Shown: positions 1-6,123, counted from the stretch's first letter. The stretch is DNA of 7,188 bases from Novosphingobium sp. UBA6722 (GCA_002454125.1 DKII01000133.1:1-7188); one strand, 5' to 3'. Program-made: numbers and translations. The notes: generated by a model from the sequence alone, not told the origin.

Positions 1-23
1 TCTACCAACTGAGCTATGCGTCC
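1..23 (-). tRNA. tRNA gene, 5' end only (isotype not determinable)
   Basis: Read on the minus strand, these bases give a seven-base 5' acceptor strand (GGACGCA), TA at positions 8-9, the D-stem GCTC, and the D-loop AGTTGGTA followed by GA. This is the standard start of a bacterial elongator tRNA. The anticodon, T-arm and 3' acceptor strand lie beyond the left edge, so the amino acid cannot be read. The gene is on the same strand as rodA and begins 91 bp after the rodA stop codon. Confidence 0.9.
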
Positions 24-67
24 ACACGGGCGGTACTCCGCGAGGTCCCGAATCGTCGGGAGCGCCC

Positions 68-95
68 CCTATAGCGGCTGTTTCGCCGGTGAAAA
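68..95 (-). promoter_or_regulatory. Possible promoter for the tRNA gene
   Basis: On the minus strand a TTTTCA hexamer (90-95) stands 16 bp before TATAGG (68-73), within GCTATAGGGGGCGC. Transcription would start near 61 and leave a leader of roughly 38 nt before the tRNA 5' end. The -10 is moderately good and the -35 is poor. The call rests mainly on position, between rodA and a stable-RNA gene. The alternative is that the tRNA is processed from the rodA transcript. Confidence 0.3.
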
Positions 96-114
96 GGGGG
101 AAAGGCGGGTTTTT

Positions 115-1230
115 CTAGCCAGCGATGCCGCTGCTGCGCCGGCTCCAGCGGTCCACCGCCATGATCGTGCCCAGGCAGAGCATGTTGGTCATCATCGAAG
201 AACCGCCGTGGCTCATGAAGGGCAGGGGAATTCCCACCACCGGGGCCAGGCCGACGACCATCAGCAGGTTGATGGCGACATAAAAGAACACCGTACAGGT
301 CATCCCCGCCGCCAGCAGGCGCGAGAAGCGGTCCGGGGCGTTCTGGGCGACGCGCCAGCCCCATCGCAGGATCAGCATGAAAACGAACAATACGAACAAT
401 GCGCCCAGCAGGCCCCATTCCTCGCCCATGGTGGCGAAGACAAAGTCGGTGTGCGCCTCGGGCAGGTATTCGAGATGGCTTTGCGAGCCATTGCCAAAGC
501 CCTTGCCGAACAGGCCGCCCGATCCGATCGCGATCTTCGATTGCGAGATGTGGTAGCCCGAACCGAGCGGATCGCCCTCAGGATCGAGGAACACCAGCAC
601 GCGCTTGCGCTGATAATCGTGGAGCAGGGTGAAGAACGCGATGGGCGCCGCAACGATGGTCGCCGCGCCAGCGCCAAGAAACCATTTCATCGGAAGGCCG
701 GCCAGGAACATCACCGCCACCGCGCCGAATGTGATCGCCAGGCCCGTCCCGAGATCGGGTTGCAGCATAACCAGCCCGGCCGGCACCGCCAGCAGGCCAG
801 CCGCAGGAATGAGCGACCGCCAGTTCTGCGTCATCGCTGGCGGTAGGGCATCATAGAACCGGGCATAAGCCAGCACGATCGCAGGCTTCATCATCTCGGA
901 CGGCTGCAGCTGCATGAACCCCAGGTTGAGCCAGCGCTGGCTGCCGCCGCCGACCGCACCGATCAGATCGACCAGCATCAGCAGGAATACCAAGGCGCCA
1001 TAGGCCGGGTAGGCTGCCCATTTGAACAGCGATTGCGGCAGCCGGGCGATGATCATCGCCATGGTCAGGAACACCGCAAAGCGGATCAGGTGCTGCAGTG
1101 CCCAGGGCTCCAGACTGCCGCCGGCCGCCGAATAGAGCACGGCCGAACCAAAGCTGGTCAGCACAAACAGCGGCAGGATGATGCCCCAGGGCTGCCGCGC
1201 GATCGCGGCCGGGATTACGCCGGCCCTCAT
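115..1230 (-). CDS. rodA: RodA, elongasome peptidoglycan glycosyltransferase (SEDS family)
   Basis: RodA is a polytopic inner-membrane enzyme that polymerises lipid II into glycan strands for side-wall growth, working with PBP2. The 371-residue product has the normal family length and about ten hydrophobic segments. Visible SEDS features are GGGSQRW near 95-100 followed by QPSE (109-112), and LPEAHTDFVFA, whose Asp262 aligns with the essential aspartate of E. coli RodA. Near the C-terminus is the FtsW/RodA/SpoVE signature around 321-345 (NLLMVVG, GIPLPFMSHGGSS). Its ATG overlaps the mrdA stop in an ATGA (1227-1230). No clear Shine-Dalgarno precedes it, so translation probably depends on coupling to mrdA. 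FtsW is the only close alternative; pairing with mrdA and the mre genes makes it RodA. The stop is TAG. Confidence 0.97.
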   Translation of the reverse strand: MRAGVIPAAIARQPWGIILPLFVLTSFGSAVLYSAAGGSLEPWALQHLIRFAVFLTMAMIIARLPQSLFKWAAYPAYGALVFLLMLVDLIGAVGGGSQRWLNLGFMQLQPSEMMKPAIVLAYARFYDALPPAMTQNWRSLIPAAGLLAVPAGLVMLQPDLGTGLAITFGAVAVMFLAGLPMKWFLGAGAATIVAAPIAFFTLLHDYQRKRVLVFLDPEGDPLGSGYHISQSKIAIGSGGLFGKGFGNGSQSHLEYLPEAHTDFVFATMGEEWGLLGALFVLFVFMLILRWGWRVAQNAPDRFSRLLAAGMTCTVFFYVAINLLMVVGLAPVVGIPLPFMSHGGSSMMTNMLCLGTIMAVDRWSRRSSGIAG

Positions 1231-3302
1231 TGCGGTACGCTCGGCGGGGCGGAGGAAGCTGTTGGGGCAGGCGCGGCGGGAGCCGTCTCGCTGCCGTCTT
1301 CCGGCCGCGGGGCGGCGGCTTCGGTCTGCTCGGGCTGCGGGCGCCGATCGGCCGCGGCGGCACGTTCATCGGCACTGGCCACCGGGTTTTCCTCAGCGGG
1401 CTTGGGTGCAGTCGTCCCATAGCGCGCCTCATAGCTGTTATAGCGCGCCGCCATGCGCTGCTGCGGTGTGCCGCCCCAGCCGGCTTCCATCTCGGTCAGC
1501 ACCTGCATCGCCTTGGCGGGATCGAACAGGAAGGTCATCACGTCCCGCGCAATCGGATAGGCCGCCGACGAGCCGCCGCCGTGCTCGATCACCACCGCGC
1601 AGGCATAGCGCGGGTTGTCGAACGGGGCGAAGGAGATGAAGTGGCCGTGGTCGCGGTACTTCCACGGGCCAGTCTTGCCGTTGGAAATGTGCAGGCCAAC
1701 CACCTGCGCCGTCCCGGTCTTGCCGGAGATCTGGATGTCCGGAAATGGCAGGCGTGCGCGGCCAGCCGTGCCGGGGCCGTTGACCACGTCCCACATCGCC
1801 TTGTGCACGTAGTTCAGGTGTTCCTGGCTGAAGCCCATGCTGGGGGTTTGGGGCGTCTTGCCATCGAGCAGCAGGCGCGGCTGCAGCAGCTTGCCGCTGG
1901 CGATGCGTGCCGCCATCACTGCCTGCTGCAGCGGATTGACCAGCATGTAGCCCTGGCCGATCGTTGCGTTGACCGTATCGAACACGGCCCAGGGCTTGCC
2001 ATATTTGCGCTGCTTCCAGGCGGCATCGGGCACCGTGCCATAGGACTGACCGACCACCGGCAGATCGAACTTCTGCCCCAGGCCGAGCCGCCTGGCCATG
2101 GCCGCGATCGGGTCCATCCCGATCCGCTGGGCGAAGTGATAGAAATAGACGTCGCAGGACTGGTAGATGCCCTTGGCCATGTTGACCGTGCCGTGCCCGC
2201 GCCGGTTCCAGCAGCCGAATACGCGGTTCCCGACGCGCAGGCCGCCGCCGCAGAACACAGTTTCTTCGGGGTCGAGCCCGGCTTCGAGGAACGACATCGC
2301 CACGAACGGCTTGACCGTCGATCCGGGGGGATAGAGCCCGCGCAGCACCTTGTTGCGCAAGGGGACGTGATCGTCCTCGGACAGCATCTTCCACTCGATC
2401 CGGCCGATCCCGTCGGAAAAGCTGTTGGGATCGTAGCTCGGCATCGAGGCCATCGCCAGGATGTCGCCAGTCTGGCAATCGATCACCACCACCGCGCCGG
2501 ATTCAACGCCGAGGCGGCGCGCGGCATAGTCCTGCAAAGGGGCGTTGATCGTCAGGCGCAATGGCTGGCCGGGGACATCCTCGCGCATTTCAAGGTCGCG
2601 CACGACCTTGCCGCTGGCGGTCACCTCGACCCGGCGGGCGCCTGGGGTGCCGCGCAGTTCCTTTTCGAAGAGCTTTTCGAGGCCGTCCTTGCCGATCTTG
2701 AACCCCGGCGTGACCAGCAGCGGGTTGCGTTCCCTCTCGTAGTCCTCGGCCGAGGCCGCGCCGACATAGCCGATAAGGTGGCCTACCGAAGGACCGGTTG
2801 GATACCAGCGCGAGAAGCTGCGCTGGGCCAGCACGCCGGGCAGATCGGGCAGCCGGACCGAAATCGCGGCGAAGCTGTCCCAATCGAGGCCGGCCGCCAC
2901 TTCGACCGGCTGAAACCCGCGCGCCTTGTCGAGCTTGTCCTTGAGGTCCTTGATCCGCACGTCGCTGAGCTTGAGCAGGCGGCCAAGCTCGGCCAGGGTG
3001 CGGTCGGGATCGACCAGCCGGTCAGGAACCAGATCGACGCGGAAGTCGGCACGATTGGCGGCGATCGGCGCGCCGTTGCGATCGAGGATCGCACCGCGGC
3101 GGGGCGAAATCAGCGTCAGGTTGACGCGGTTGCTTTCCGAAGCGAGCGTGTATTTCTCGTTCTGCGCCAGGCTGATCCAGGCCACCCGCCCGGCCAGCAG
3201 CAGGCCAACCGCGGCCTGCAGCCCGCCGATCACCAGCGAGCGGCGATCATAGGCGTTCTTGAGCGTGCCCGAGCTGACATGAGGCGTCGAACCGCTGATC
3301 AT
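1227..3302 (-). CDS. mrdA: Penicillin-binding protein 2, elongasome DD-transpeptidase
   Basis: PBP2 is a class B PBP that crosslinks peptidoglycan made by RodA. Numbering from the chosen ATG (691 aa): a short cytoplasmic N-terminus, one membrane anchor (about 21-39), the PBP dimerisation/pedestal domain with its RRGAILDRNG entry motif (near 68-77) to about 230, then the transpeptidase domain. The catalytic motifs are all present: SxxK as STVK (Ser328, Lys331), SxD as SCD (382-384; PBP2 proteins commonly carry SxD instead of SxN), and KTGT (528-531). The last 60 or so residues form a Pro/Ala/Glu-rich, probably disordered tail. The start chosen is ATG at 3302, which overlaps the mreD stop by one base (TGATG) and has GGGAAG four bases upstream. 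A GTG at 3305 would add one residue but leaves only one base to that ribosome site. The rodA start overlaps its stop. Confidence 0.97.
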   Translation of the reverse strand: MISGSTPHVSSGTLKNAYDRRSLVIGGLQAAVGLLLAGRVAWISLAQNEKYTLASESNRVNLTLISPRRGAILDRNGAPIAANRADFRVDLVPDRLVDPDRTLAELGRLLKLSDVRIKDLKDKLDKARGFQPVEVAAGLDWDSFAAISVRLPDLPGVLAQRSFSRWYPTGPSVGHLIGYVGAASAEDYERERNPLLVTPGFKIGKDGLEKLFEKELRGTPGARRVEVTASGKVVRDLEMREDVPGQPLRLTINAPLQDYAARRLGVESGAVVVIDCQTGDILAMASMPSYDPNSFSDGIGRIEWKMLSEDDHVPLRNKVLRGLYPPGSTVKPFVAMSFLEAGLDPEETVFCGGGLRVGNRVFGCWNRRGHGTVNMAKGIYQSCDVYFYHFAQRIGMDPIAAMARRLGLGQKFDLPVVGQSYGTVPDAAWKQRKYGKPWAVFDTVNATIGQGYMLVNPLQQAVMAARIASGKLLQPRLLLDGKTPQTPSMGFSQEHLNYVHKAMWDVVNGPGTAGRARLPFPDIQISGKTGTAQVVGLHISNGKTGPWKYRDHGHFISFAPFDNPRYACAVVIEHGGGSSAAYPIARDVMTFLFDPAKAMQVLTEMEAGWGGTPQQRMAARYNSYEARYGTTAPKPAEENPVASADERAAAADRRPQPEQTEAAAPRPEDGSETAPAAPAPTASSAPPSVPQ

Positions 3303-3856
3303 CACACTTCCCGCACGGGGATGAGCCGCAGCCGGTCGACCAGGCCGACCAGCTGAGCGGCAAGCGGATAGGCCAGGATCGAGACGGCAATCTGCGGCAG
3401 CATGGCAAGCAGCAGGTCAGGCTGGCGGTGCACGCCGGCAAACCAGGCGGCGACCAGCAGGTAACCGGCAATGACCGCCGAGGCGACTAGCCAGTTCTGG
3501 ACGAACCCGCGCCAGGGAAAGCGGGTTTCGACATAGTCCATCCCGATCGTCGCCAGCGACCACAGCAGGATCGCCGAGCCCATCGGCTGACCACTGAGCA
3601 GGTCGTCAAACAGGCCCAGCGGCAGCCCGGCCCAGACCGGCAGCAACCCGGGGCGCAGGTGCAGCCAGCCGAGCAGGAACAGGAAGCCCAGCGGCGGCAT
3701 GACCGGGGCAGAAGAGACAATGGGCCAGGTCGGGCTGAGACTGCCGAGCATGACGAGCAGCCACGGTAATGACATCGCCAGCAGCGGGGAGGGCGCGCGG
3801 TTGATCCGCGGGCGGGGGAGGTCCTTGAGGTGTTCCGGGATCGGAACCGGCATCAT
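3302..3856 (-). CDS. mreD: MreD, rod-shape-determining membrane protein
   Basis: MreD is a small integral membrane subunit of the Rod complex that binds MreC and helps set the MreC/PBP2 activation state. The 184-residue product has a short Pro-rich cytoplasmic N-terminus and then five or six hydrophobic segments (roughly 25-40, 53-66, 70-84, 94-106, 121-141, 152-173). The conserved-looking loop GLFDDLLSGQPMG lies at about 81-93, where family members carry a similar DxxxG pattern. The start is one of two adjacent ATGs (3856 and 3853) that overlap the mreC stop. GGAG lies 4 bases before the first and 7 before the second, so the protein may be 184 or 183 residues. The frame is open further upstream to 3913, but that would run deep into mreC and add an Arg-rich stretch untypical of the family. 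Identification rests on topology, motif and location between mreC and mrdA. Confidence 0.93.
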   Translation of the reverse strand: MMPVPIPEHLKDLPRPRINRAPSPLLAMSLPWLLVMLGSLSPTWPIVSSAPVMPPLGFLFLLGWLHLRPGLLPVWAGLPLGLFDDLLSGQPMGSAILLWSLATIGMDYVETRFPWRGFVQNWLVASAVIAGYLLVAAWFAGVHRQPDLLLAMLPQIAVSILAYPLAAQLVGLVDRLRLIPVREV

Positions 3857-4743
3857 CGGGCTCCGGCGGCGGGCGGGGCCGTCAATTGTTGGGCGGCGGT
3901 GCCTTCTTCCCACAGCGGCTGAACCTCGACGAACTCGGTCGTGCCGGGATCGCTCAGCGCGCGGGCAATGGCGCCATCGCGGGTCAGCCGGGTAACCACC
4001 GCGATCGCCGTGTTCGGCCAGTAGAGCCCGCCCGAGCCCGAGGTAACAAAGGCATCGCCAACCTTGAGCGGATTGGTGCCAAGATTGATCAGCCGCAGTT
4101 GCAACGTGCCGTCACCCCGGCCGGCGGCAAAGGCCGGGACACCGTCGCTGGCCCGGCGAACCGGTACCAGGCTTTCGGTATCGGTGATCAGCAGGACCCG
4201 CGCGGTGCGGTCGCCCGTCTCAAGCACGCGGCCAACGAGGCCCAGCGGCGAGCGCACCGGCATCCCTACCGCCACGCCCTGATTGCGCCCGGCGCCCAGC
4301 AGCGCAAAACGCCGCGTGCTGGTGGAGGTGGAGCCGATCAGGCGGGCCATGGCCACCGGCTTGGGCTCGCTCTCACGCAGCTCCAGCAGGGCTTTCAGCC
4401 GAGCGTTCTCGTTCTTTAGCGCGGCTGCCTCGGCCAGCTTGACTCGTGCTTCGGCCAGTTCCTGTTCATTGCGGGCTACCCGCACGCCGTAAGTGAAATA
4501 GCCCTTCAGCGCCGACCAGACAGTCTGGCTTTCGCTTCGGCTGGCGGCGGCGGCGGTTGCGGCCGGCGCAACGGCATCGGTCGCGCCGCTGCGCAGCGAC
4601 GCGAAGGCACCGGCATTGCTCGTTGAAAAGAGCAGCACGGCGACGCCAGCGATCACGCCCGCAAAAGCGATCACGTAGGCCAGAAATGTCGAGTACTGCG
4701 CCCTGCGGGAACTGCCGGGGCGCCGGTTCGACGACGGCGCCAT
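3853..4743 (-). CDS. mreC: MreC, bitopic periplasmic scaffold of the Rod complex
   Basis: MreC spans the inner membrane once and polymerises in the periplasm, where it binds and activates PBP2. The 296-residue product has a basic N-terminus, a membrane segment at about 19-40, an Ala/Ser-rich linker (to about 72), a coiled coil at about 88-125 (heptad-like run containing NEQELAEARVKLAEAAALK), and the paired beta-barrel domain from about 130 to 275. The latter includes GMPVRSPLGLVGRV and TSGSGGLYWP, typical MreC landmarks. A short Ala/Pro-rich C-terminus follows. The ATG at 4743 is the only plausible start: the next ATG lies deep in the periplasmic domain and the first in-frame GTG is inside the membrane helix. 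No Shine-Dalgarno precedes it, because the bases directly upstream belong to an inserted inverted repeat. The stop overlaps the mreD start. Confidence 0.95.
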   Translation of the reverse strand: MAPSSNRRPGSSRRAQYSTFLAYVIAFAGVIAGVAVLLFSTSNAGAFASLRSGATDAVAPAATAAAASRSESQTVWSALKGYFTYGVRVARNEQELAEARVKLAEAAALKNENARLKALLELRESEPKPVAMARLIGSTSTSTRRFALLGAGRNQGVAVGMPVRSPLGLVGRVLETGDRTARVLLITDTESLVPVRRASDGVPAFAAGRGDGTLQLRLINLGTNPLKVGDAFVTSGSGGLYWPNTAIAVVTRLTRDGAIARALSDPGTTEFVEVQPLWEEGTAAQQLTAPPAAGAR

Positions 4744-4744
4744 C

Positions 4745-4776
4745 AGGGTTCGGACCCGCTACCAGCAGGGCCGAGG
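4745..4776. repeat. Left 32-bp terminal inverted repeat of the element
   Basis: This arm runs from AGGGTTCGG to GGGCCGAGG and matches the reverse complement of 4979-5010 at 31 of 32 positions. The single difference is at 4754 opposite 5001 (A against A). It starts one base from the mreC start codon, so on the mreC mRNA it forms the whole immediate upstream region. Confidence 0.95.
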
Positions 4777-4872
4777 CGTCCAGATGGCAAACATATCGAG
4801 CGGAAAGGGCTGAAGGAAAGGCTGGCTGCCTTTCCAAGGCCGTTTTTGCTCGAGATGGCAGCCATCTGGACG
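4777..4872. repeat. Internal hairpin 1 of the element
   Basis: CGTCCAGATGGC (4777-4788) is perfectly inverted at 4861-4872. ATATCGAGC (4793-4801) pairs 8 of 9 with 4848-4856. The apex is GGAAAGGC (4815-4822), loop TGGCT, GCCTTTCC (4828-4835). Three nested pairings in register across 96 bp make one long imperfect stem. An alternative small palindrome, AGATGGC-A-GCCATCT (4853-4867), competes at its right foot. Confidence 0.85.
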
Positions 4873-4883
4873 TCCCTGCGGGA
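4873..4883. repeat. Internal mini-hairpin 2 of the element
   Basis: TCCC (4873-4876), loop TGC, GGGA (4880-4883). Four pairs alone would be chance-level, but it exactly fills the gap between the two long hairpins and completes a cloverleaf layout. Confidence 0.5.
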
Positions 4884-4978
4884 TTTGGCCAAAATGGCCC
4901 ATTGCTGCGTCAGGAAGCCTTGAAATATTGACATATTCCGGCGCCTTCCTTCCTGGCACTGAGCCATTTTGGCTCAAA
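4884..4978. repeat. Internal hairpin 3 of the element
   Basis: GCCAAAATGGC (4888-4898) is perfectly inverted at 4963-4973, with TTTG/CAAA closing the foot (4884-4887 with 4975-4978, one bulged base). CAGGAAG (4911-4917) pairs with CTTCCTG (4949-4955). The apex is AATAT (4924-4928), loop TGAC, ATATT (4933-4937). The A/T-rich apex contrasts with the GC-rich surroundings. Confidence 0.8.
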
Positions 4979-5010
4979 CCTCGGCCCTGCTGGTAGCGGG
5001 ACCGAACCCT
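4979..5010. repeat. Right 32-bp terminal inverted repeat of the element
   Basis: This is the reverse complement of 4745-4776 with one mismatch. It ends at CCGAACCCT, 18 bp before the mreB stop codon (mreB is on the minus strand). Near-perfect arms imply either recent insertion or continuing selection or conversion that keeps them paired. Confidence 0.95.
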
Positions 5011-5015
5011 AAGTG

Positions 5016-5026
5016 CCTTCTCCCTT
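5016..5026 (-). promoter_or_regulatory. Stranded Shine-Dalgarno-like sequence after mreB (probable former mreC ribosome site)
   Basis: On the minus strand this reads AAGGGAGAAGG, starting 2 bases after the mreB TAA. The nearest gene start, mreC ATG, is now 272 bp away across the repeat element. If 4745-5010 is removed on paper, the sequence becomes GGGAGAAGGCACTTGATG, a good ribosome site at six bases from the purine run. It is inferred to be the ancestral mreC Shine-Dalgarno. It could instead be fortuitous purine-rich spacer. Confidence 0.55.
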
Positions 5027-5028
5027 GT

Positions 5029-6078
5029 TTAGGCCGTCATCAACACGCCGCGGTAAATCGGGTCTTCCATGGCCCGGCCGGTGCCCAGCGCCACGCAGGA
5101 CAGCGGATCCTCGGCGATCGAGACCGGCAGGCCGGTTTCTTCGCGCAGGTAATCGTCCAGCCCCTTGATCAGCGCGCCGCCACCGGTTAGCACGATGCCC
5201 TGATCGACGATATCGGCCGCCAGTTCGGGCGCGGTGTTTTCCAGCGCGATGCGCACGCCTTCGATGATCGCGCCGATCGGTTCGGACAGCGCCTCGGCGA
5301 TGTTCGCCTGGGTGATGGTGATTTCCTTGGGCACGCCGTTGACCAGGTCGCGGCCCTTGATCTGAATCGATTCGCCGATGCCGTCGAGCGGCACCGACGC
5401 GACCCCATAGTCCTTCTTGATCCGTTCCGCCGTGGCTTCACCGATCAGCAGGTTGTGGTGGCGGCGGACGTAAGAGACGATGGCTTCGTCCATCTTGTCC
5501 CCGCCGACGCGGACCGAGGTAGTATAGGCGAGGCCGCGCAGCGACAGCACGGCAACTTCGGTGGTGCCACCGCCGATATCGACGACCATCGAGCCGACCG
5601 GCTCAGTTACAGGCATGTCCGCCCCGATCGCAGCAGCCATCGGTTCCAGGATCAGATAAACCTGGCTGGCACCGGCATTGCTGGCGGCATCGCGGATGGC
5701 GCGACGTTCGACCGAGGTCGAGCCCGAGGGGACGCAGATCACGATTTCCGGCGGCGAGAACATCGAGGTCCGCTTGCCGTTCACCTTGCGGATGAAGTGC
5801 TTGATCATCTCTTCGGCGATCTCGATGTCGGCGATCACGCCGTCGCGCAGCGGGCGGATCGCTTCGATGCTGTCCGGGGTCTTGCCCATCATCATCTTGG
5901 CATCATCGCCGACGGCCTTGACGCGCTTGATGCCGTTGATCGTTTCGATCGCCACCACCGACGGTTCATTCAGCACGATGCCGCGGTCCTGCACATAGAC
6001 CAGCGTGTTTGCTGTCCCGAGGTCGATCGCCATGTTCTGCGAGCCAAATTTGAAGAATCGGGACATGAACGAGGCCAT
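5029..6078 (-). CDS. mreB: MreB, actin-like rod-shape cytoskeletal protein
   Basis: MreB is an actin-family ATPase that forms membrane-bound antiparallel filaments orienting side-wall synthesis. The 349-residue product has the usual length. It starts with an amphipathic MSRFFKF-type membrane-binding segment (5-11). The nucleotide-binding landmarks follow in order: DLGTANTLVY (19-28, phosphate 1), VPSG (117-120), DIGGGTTEVAV (167-177, phosphate 2) and LTGGGALIKG (297-306, adenosine). The start chosen is ATG at 6078, with a weak GGA eight bases upstream. A GTG at 6105 would add nine residues and has no ribosome site; an ATG at 6066 would trim four more. The stop is TAA. It is the first gene of the shape operon, and its promoter should lie in the 189-bp gap shared with mutL. 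Mbl-type paralogues are the only alternative name. Confidence 0.97.
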   Translation of the reverse strand: MASFMSRFFKFGSQNMAIDLGTANTLVYVQDRGIVLNEPSVVAIETINGIKRVKAVGDDAKMMMGKTPDSIEAIRPLRDGVIADIEIAEEMIKHFIRKVNGKRTSMFSPPEIVICVPSGSTSVERRAIRDAASNAGASQVYLILEPMAAAIGADMPVTEPVGSMVVDIGGGTTEVAVLSLRGLAYTTSVRVGGDKMDEAIVSYVRRHHNLLIGEATAERIKKDYGVASVPLDGIGESIQIKGRDLVNGVPKEITITQANIAEALSEPIGAIIEGVRIALENTAPELAADIVDQGIVLTGGGALIKGLDDYLREETGLPVSIAEDPLSCVALGTGRAMEDPIYRGVLMTA

Positions 6079-6108
6079 TGGCAAATCCGTATTGTTTCCA
6101 GCCACTTA

Positions 6109-6123
6109 CTGCAAAGTTTGCAG
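6109..6123. repeat. Perfect 15-bp palindrome upstream of mreB
   Basis: CTGCAAA-G-TTTGCAG has seven paired bases around one central base, 31 bp upstream of the chosen mreB ATG. It sits directly next to the TTGACT hexamer at 6125-6130. The geometry fits a dimeric repressor operator overlapping a promoter. It is too tight to form an RNA hairpin, so a DNA-binding role is more likely. No known regulator is assigned. Confidence 0.45.

Larger units (their letters stand above)
4745..5010. repeat. Cloverleaf-shaped nested inverted-repeat element between mreB and mreC
   Basis: A 266-bp segment is bounded by 32-bp inverted arms (31 of 32 positions complementary). Between them three self-complementary blocks lie end to end: a long imperfect hairpin (4777-4872), a small perfect one (4873-4883) and a second long imperfect one (4884-4978). 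Every block abuts the next with no spacer, so the strand can fold as a closing stem with three arms. It fills the spacer except for 1 bp before the mreC ATG and 18 bp after the mreB stop. No target-site duplication is visible (flanks CATC and AAGT), and no transposase-like protein is encoded. A non-autonomous mobile repeat (MITE-like or palindromic) is my best reading. A resident structured RNA element is the alternative. I do not recognise a named family. Confidence 0.85.

Noticed and set aside
46..61. Hairpin TCCCGA-ATCG-TCGGGA as a rodA terminator
   Set aside because: The stem is six pairs and no T-run follows in the direction of transcription.
16..846. A 276-codon open frame on the plus strand opposite rodA
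   Set aside because: It is antisense to a clear RodA, starts inside the tRNA-proximal region, and has low-complexity Arg/His/Gln composition typical of a shadow frame.
1230..3356. A 708-codon open frame on the plus strand opposite mrdA
   Set aside because: It is an antisense frame kept open by GC-rich codon bias. Its product is His/Arg/Ala-rich with no family resemblance, while the minus strand encodes a complete PBP2 with all catalytic motifs.
3857..3913. Upstream extension of mreD by 19 residues to an ATG at 3913
   Set aside because: It would overlap mreC by about 60 bp and add an Arg-rich stretch. The ATGs at 3856/3853 have GGAG upstream and sit at the mreC stop, like the other junctions in the operon.
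4745..4760. T-arm-like GGGTTCGGACCC in the element arm, suggesting a tRNA fragment or attachment site
   Set aside because: No acceptor, D or anticodon arm of tRNA size accompanies it, and the second copy is inverted rather than direct, which does not fit integration at a tRNA.
4557..5190. Plus-strand open frames through the element that share an ALLVAGPNP peptide
   Set aside because: The shared peptide is simply the inverted arms read in two frames. The frames run antisense into mreC and mreB and show no independent coding signal.
6079..6105. GTG start at 6105 for mreB
   Set aside because: There is no ribosome site before it, and the nine extra residues are not typical of MreB, whose conserved N-terminus is the short membrane-binding MSRFFKF segment.
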